DNA of 37,429 nucleotides. Origin: Herbaspirillum sp. RV1423 (GTDB taxonomy: Bacteria; Pseudomonadota; Gammaproteobacteria; Burkholderiales; Burkholderiaceae_D). Made by a program: the position numbers and the translations under genes. The stretch is taken from NCBI RefSeq assembly GCF_000577615.1, contig NZ_CBXX010000043.1, forward strand, positions 1 through 37,429. Reading direction: 5' to 3'. The notes under the pieces are model-generated. The model had not been told where the DNA came from and did not search any database. It saw only the letters and a list, made by a program, of their open reading frames with translations. Position 1 is the first letter of the stretch. Each line of letters opens with the position of its first letter. Below, one piece after another: positions 34,952 through 37,429 of the stretch.

Positions 34952-34980
34952 CAGGGAACGGCCGTTGCGGCCGTTCCCTG
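34952..34980 (+). other. Strong intercistronic hairpin without T-run
   Basis: CAGGGAACGGCCG (34952-34964) and CGGCCGTTCCCTG (34968-34980) form a perfect 13-bp stem with loop TTG, starting 27 bases after the binding-protein stop. The Ts lie before it and As after it, so it is unlikely to terminate on the plus strand. It could protect the binding-protein mRNA from 3' decay, giving more of it than the downstream enzymes. Confidence 0.55.
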
Positions 34981-35143
34981 AAATGATCCCCAGGTAGTTC
35001 AATTCCGCTCCCCTGCATTGCAGGCGGGGCAGGCATTGATGCATCCGTATCACCAATACCGCGCACGCAAGGGGAAATGCAATAAACTGCGGCAATACCT
35101 TGCACCACGCGCGCCGTTTCAGTGTTTCGTAGAAGGAAGTTTC

Positions 35144-36154
35144 ATGCTCAGTTACACCCGCACCGTCCAGACCATTGACGCTCACACCGGCGGCGAACCG
35201 TTGCGCATCCTGGTGTCCGGCCTGCCGCAAGTGCCGGGCGCGACGATCCTGGAAAAGCGCAACTGGCTCAAGGAGAACCGCGACGACCTGCGCCAGTTCC
35301 TCATGAACGAGCCGCGCGGTCACGCCGACATGTATGGCGCCTACCTGTTTCCGCCGCTGACGCCGAACGCCGATTTCGGCGTTATTTTTATCCACAACGA
35401 AGGCTATAGCGATATGTGCGGCCACGGCATCATCGCGTTGGGTAAAGTGCTGGTCGAAATGGGTTATGTCGAGCGTACTTCGCCGGTCACGCGCATCTGC
35501 TTCGATGCCCCGGCCGGTTTCATCGACGCCAGCGTCGAGTGGGACGGCCAGCGCGCCGGCAAAGTCAGTTTCAAGAACGTGCCGTCCTTCATTTATCAGC
35601 GCGACGTCGAAGTCGACACACCCAGCTTCGGCAAGATCAAGGGCGACATCGTCTTCGGCGGTGCCTTCTACTATTACATCAACGCCGACCAGGCCAACCT
35701 GACCGTCAAGCCGGAACTGGTGCGCCAACTGATCCAGCTCGGCGCCGAAACCAAGGCTGCCGTCAAAGTCAAGGTCAGCATCCGGCATCCGCTCGAACCG
35801 GGCCTGGACACGCTGTACGGCACCATCATCGACAGCGCGCCCAATTTCCTCGGCGCCGATCAATCCAACGTCTGCATCTTCGCCGACCGTGAAGTCGACC
35901 GTTCGCCGACCGGCACCGGCACCTCCGGCCGCGCCGCGCAACTGTTCCTGCGCGGCAAGCTGGGTCTCAACCAGGACTACGTCAACGGCAGCATTGTCGG
36001 CAGCAATTTCAGCGTCAGGGTCACCGGCACCACCAAGGTCGGCGAACTCGACGCCGTGTTCACCGAAGTCACCGGTTCGGCGCACATCATGAGCACCAAC
36101 CAATGGGTATTGGAAGAGTCCGATCCGTTCCCGACCGGTTTCTTCCTGAGGTAA
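35144..36154 (+). CDS. trans-3-hydroxy-L-proline dehydratase (proline racemase superfamily)
   Basis: This enzyme (336 aa) belongs to the proline racemase family. Racemases and 4-hydroxyproline epimerases use two cysteines; here the first is C92 (SDMCGHG) but the second position is T256 (DRSPTGTGTSG). A Cys/Thr pair is the mark of trans-3-hydroxy-L-proline dehydratases, which make delta1-pyrroline-2-carboxylate, so that is the best call. D252 in the same loop is the expected substrate contact. The start at 35144 follows GAAGGAAG; the frame extends upstream to 35018 but without family sequence. The next gene, four bases away, encodes the reductase for its product, which supports the assignment. 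Confidence 0.85.
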   Translation: MLSYTRTVQTIDAHTGGEPLRILVSGLPQVPGATILEKRNWLKENRDDLRQFLMNEPRGHADMYGAYLFPPLTPNADFGVIFIHNEGYSDMCGHGIIALGKVLVEMGYVERTSPVTRICFDAPAGFIDASVEWDGQRAGKVSFKNVPSFIYQRDVEVDTPSFGKIKGDIVFGGAFYYYINADQANLTVKPELVRQLIQLGAETKAAVKVKVSIRHPLEPGLDTLYGTIIDSAPNFLGADQSNVCIFADREVDRSPTGTGTSGRAAQLFLRGKLGLNQDYVNGSIVGSNFSVRVTGTTKVGELDAVFTEVTGSAHIMSTNQWVLEESDPFPTGFFLR

Positions 36155-36158
36155 ATCG

Positions 36159-37091
36159 ATGCATATTCTCGACGCCCAACAAACCGCGCAGGCGCTGCCT
36201 TACGACCGTCTGGTGCCGGCGCTGGCGCAAGCTGCGCAGGAATTCGCCGACGGCCGCATCACCGCGCCCGAGCGCCAGGTCGTGCCCATCGACGCCGCCA
36301 GCGTGCTGCTCGGCATGCCAGCCGTCAGCGCCGATCTCAGCATCACCAAACTCATTACCGTCCACGCCGACAACGCCAGACACGGCTTGCCGGTGATCCA
36401 GGGCGAAGTCATCGTGTTCGACACCCGGACCGGCCGCCGCATCGCCTTGCTGCACGGCCCGACCGTGACCGCGCGCCGCACCGCGGCGATGACCTTGCTC
36501 GGCATTCGGACGCTGGCGCCAGCCAAACCGAAGTCGGCCCTGCTGATCGGCGTCGGCGTGCAGGCGGCGGCGCATGCCGATGCGCTGGTTGAATTCTTCG
36601 GCGTCTCGCAATTCTGGATCGTGGCGCGCGACGTCGCCCGCGCCCAGGCGTTCTGCAGCGAACTCAGCATCCGTCATCCCGGCATTGTCGCCAGCCCGCT
36701 GGCGGCTGAGATCATGCAACAGGATTTGCCGGCAACCGACGTGTTGATCGCATTGACGACATCGCGCACGCCGGTGATCCCGGTAAAGCTGGCTCCGCAC
36801 ACGTTGGCGATCGGCGTCGGCGCCTTCAAGCCCGACATGGTCGAGTTCCCGGCACAACTGCTGGCTGAGCGCGCCATCGTGGTCGACGACCTCGGCGGCG
36901 CCAGGCATGAAGCGGGCGACCTGATCCAGGCTGGCGTCGACTGGAGTCGCGTGCGCGCCATCGGCGACATCCTGGCCGGTCGCGGCGAGCCGCTCAGCGC
37001 GGATCGAGGTCTGCCGGTTTTCAAGACCGTAGGGCAGGCGTCGTGGGATCTGGCGGCGGCGCGCGTGGTGCGCGACGTGCTGCGGGACTGA
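36159..37091 (+). CDS. Delta1-pyrroline-2-carboxylate reductase (ornithine cyclodeaminase/mu-crystallin family)
   Basis: This is an NAD(P)H-dependent enzyme (310 aa) of the ornithine cyclodeaminase fold. The substrate lysine is probably K64 (SITKLITVHADN), R106-R107 lie in TVTARRTAAMT, and the nucleotide loop is GVGVQA at 131-136. Members also include ornithine cyclodeaminase and alanine dehydrogenase. Its position four bases after the dehydratase points to reduction of Pyr2C to L-proline (LhpI type). GAGG inside the end of the preceding gene serves as the ribosome site. Confidence 0.82.
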   Translation: MHILDAQQTAQALPYDRLVPALAQAAQEFADGRITAPERQVVPIDAASVLLGMPAVSADLSITKLITVHADNARHGLPVIQGEVIVFDTRTGRRIALLHGPTVTARRTAAMTLLGIRTLAPAKPKSALLIGVGVQAAAHADALVEFFGVSQFWIVARDVARAQAFCSELSIRHPGIVASPLAAEIMQQDLPATDVLIALTTSRTPVIPVKLAPHTLAIGVGAFKPDMVEFPAQLLAERAIVVDDLGGARHEAGDLIQAGVDWSRVRAIGDILAGRGEPLSADRGLPVFKTVGQASWDLAAARVVRDVLRD

Positions 37092-37175
37092 TCGGCTCCG
37101 GTTTCAGATTCGATTTCAGATTCACAAAGAACGGCCCGCTATCGGCAGGCCGGAAAAAAGGAGCATAGGAGACAT

Positions 37176-37429
37176 ATGGACATATTCATCCAGCAAATCA
37201 TCAACGGCCTGGTGTTAGGGAGCATGTACGCGCTGATCGCCCTGGGTTACACGATGGTGTACGGGGTTTTGAACCTGATCAACTTTGCGCATGGCGACGT
37301 GCTGATGATCGGAGCGATGGCGGGGCTGAGCATCCTGAAGCTGGTACAGGCGGTGGCGCCGGGGCTGCCGGGGATCGTCAAGCTGATCATCGCCATCCTC
37401 GGCGCGATCCCGGTATGCGTGATCGTCAG
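37176..37429 (+). CDS. livH: Branched-chain amino acid ABC transporter permease LivH (partial)
   Basis: This is the first 84 codons of a LivH-type permease, cut by the window end. MDIFIQQIINGLVLGSMYAL, then YTMVYGVLNLINFAHGDVLM, is the standard family start and the first membrane spans are clear. AGGAGA lies three bases and AAAAGGAG 12 bases before the ATG. It probably pairs with the binding protein at 33797; livM, livG and livF are expected beyond the window. The 84-base gap before it shows no terminator. Confidence 0.93.
   Translation, partial: MDIFIQQIINGLVLGSMYALIALGYTMVYGVLNLINFAHGDVLMIGAMAGLSILKLVQAVAPGLPGIVKLIIAILGAIPVCVIV

Noticed and set aside
34298..36103. Long minus-strand frame of about 600 codons opposite the binding protein and dehydratase
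   Set aside because: It is an antisense shadow of GC-rich coding sequence with no recognisable domains; both plus-strand genes are certain.
35144..36154. Calling the racemase-family gene a 4-hydroxyproline epimerase or proline racemase
   Set aside because: The second catalytic cysteine is replaced by Thr256, which fits the dehydratase subgroup.

Overview
The window looks like chromosomal core DNA of a betaproteobacterium of the order Burkholderiales, most likely family Oxalobacteraceae (Herbaspirillum or Collimonas type). This rests on high GC, the rpsD-rpoA-rplQ end of the alpha operon, system II cytochrome c maturation (ResB/CcsB) next to cytochrome c4, engB and hemB, and a DksA with a one-cysteine, degenerate zinc finger. 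I see no insertion sequence, prophage, CRISPR array, tRNA or rRNA. The genus is inference from protein character; no search was run.

Layout. 1-2465: end of the ribosomal alpha operon (rpsD, rpoA, rplQ), with hairpins in both intergenic gaps. 2636-6524: a NodI/NodJ-type ABC exporter, then cutA overlapping dsbD. 6682-7434: a 1-Cys peroxiredoxin with its own promoter and terminator. 7445-12722: an accessory catabolic module, with a LysR regulator divergent from an Fe-alcohol dehydrogenase, a ketoglutarate-semialdehyde-type dehydrogenase and an orphan periplasmic binding protein; a large dyad sits between the divergent genes. 12773-19934: heme and cytochrome block (hemB, a structured plus-strand small RNA, engB, cytochrome c4, resB, ccsB, a HAD phosphatase). 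20047-21263: a 37-codon apparent remnant of msrP directly before an intact msrQ, then a small basic protein of unknown function. 21345-24205 (minus strand): rhodanese-grxC-secB-SH3 protein-gpsA. 24306-28012: gpmA-envC-ctpA, diverging from the previous block much as in Escherichia coli. 28045-29931: a MoeB/ThiF-type enzyme and a DksA with a long basic N-terminal tail. 30102-32924: a small His/Asp-rich secreted or membrane protein and a ZnuD-like TonB receptor behind a 15-bp palindrome, probably zinc-related. 33047 to the end: an Lrp regulator, a LIV-type binding protein, a trans-3-hydroxy-L-proline dehydratase (Cys/Thr type), a Pyr2C reductase and the start of livH.

The genes suggest several joint jobs: heme synthesis and cytochrome c assembly (hemB, cytochrome c4, resB, ccsB, with dsbD supplying periplasmic reductant); conversion of trans-3-hydroxy-L-proline to L-proline with uptake by a LIV-type transporter; and a two-step alcohol-to-acid oxidation under a LysR regulator whose substrate I cannot name.

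The points most worth a second look are the msrP remnant with orphan msrQ, the structured RNA between hemB and engB with CCUCC-type loops, the extended DksA, the palindrome before the zinc-type receptor genes, and the two accessory catabolic modules.
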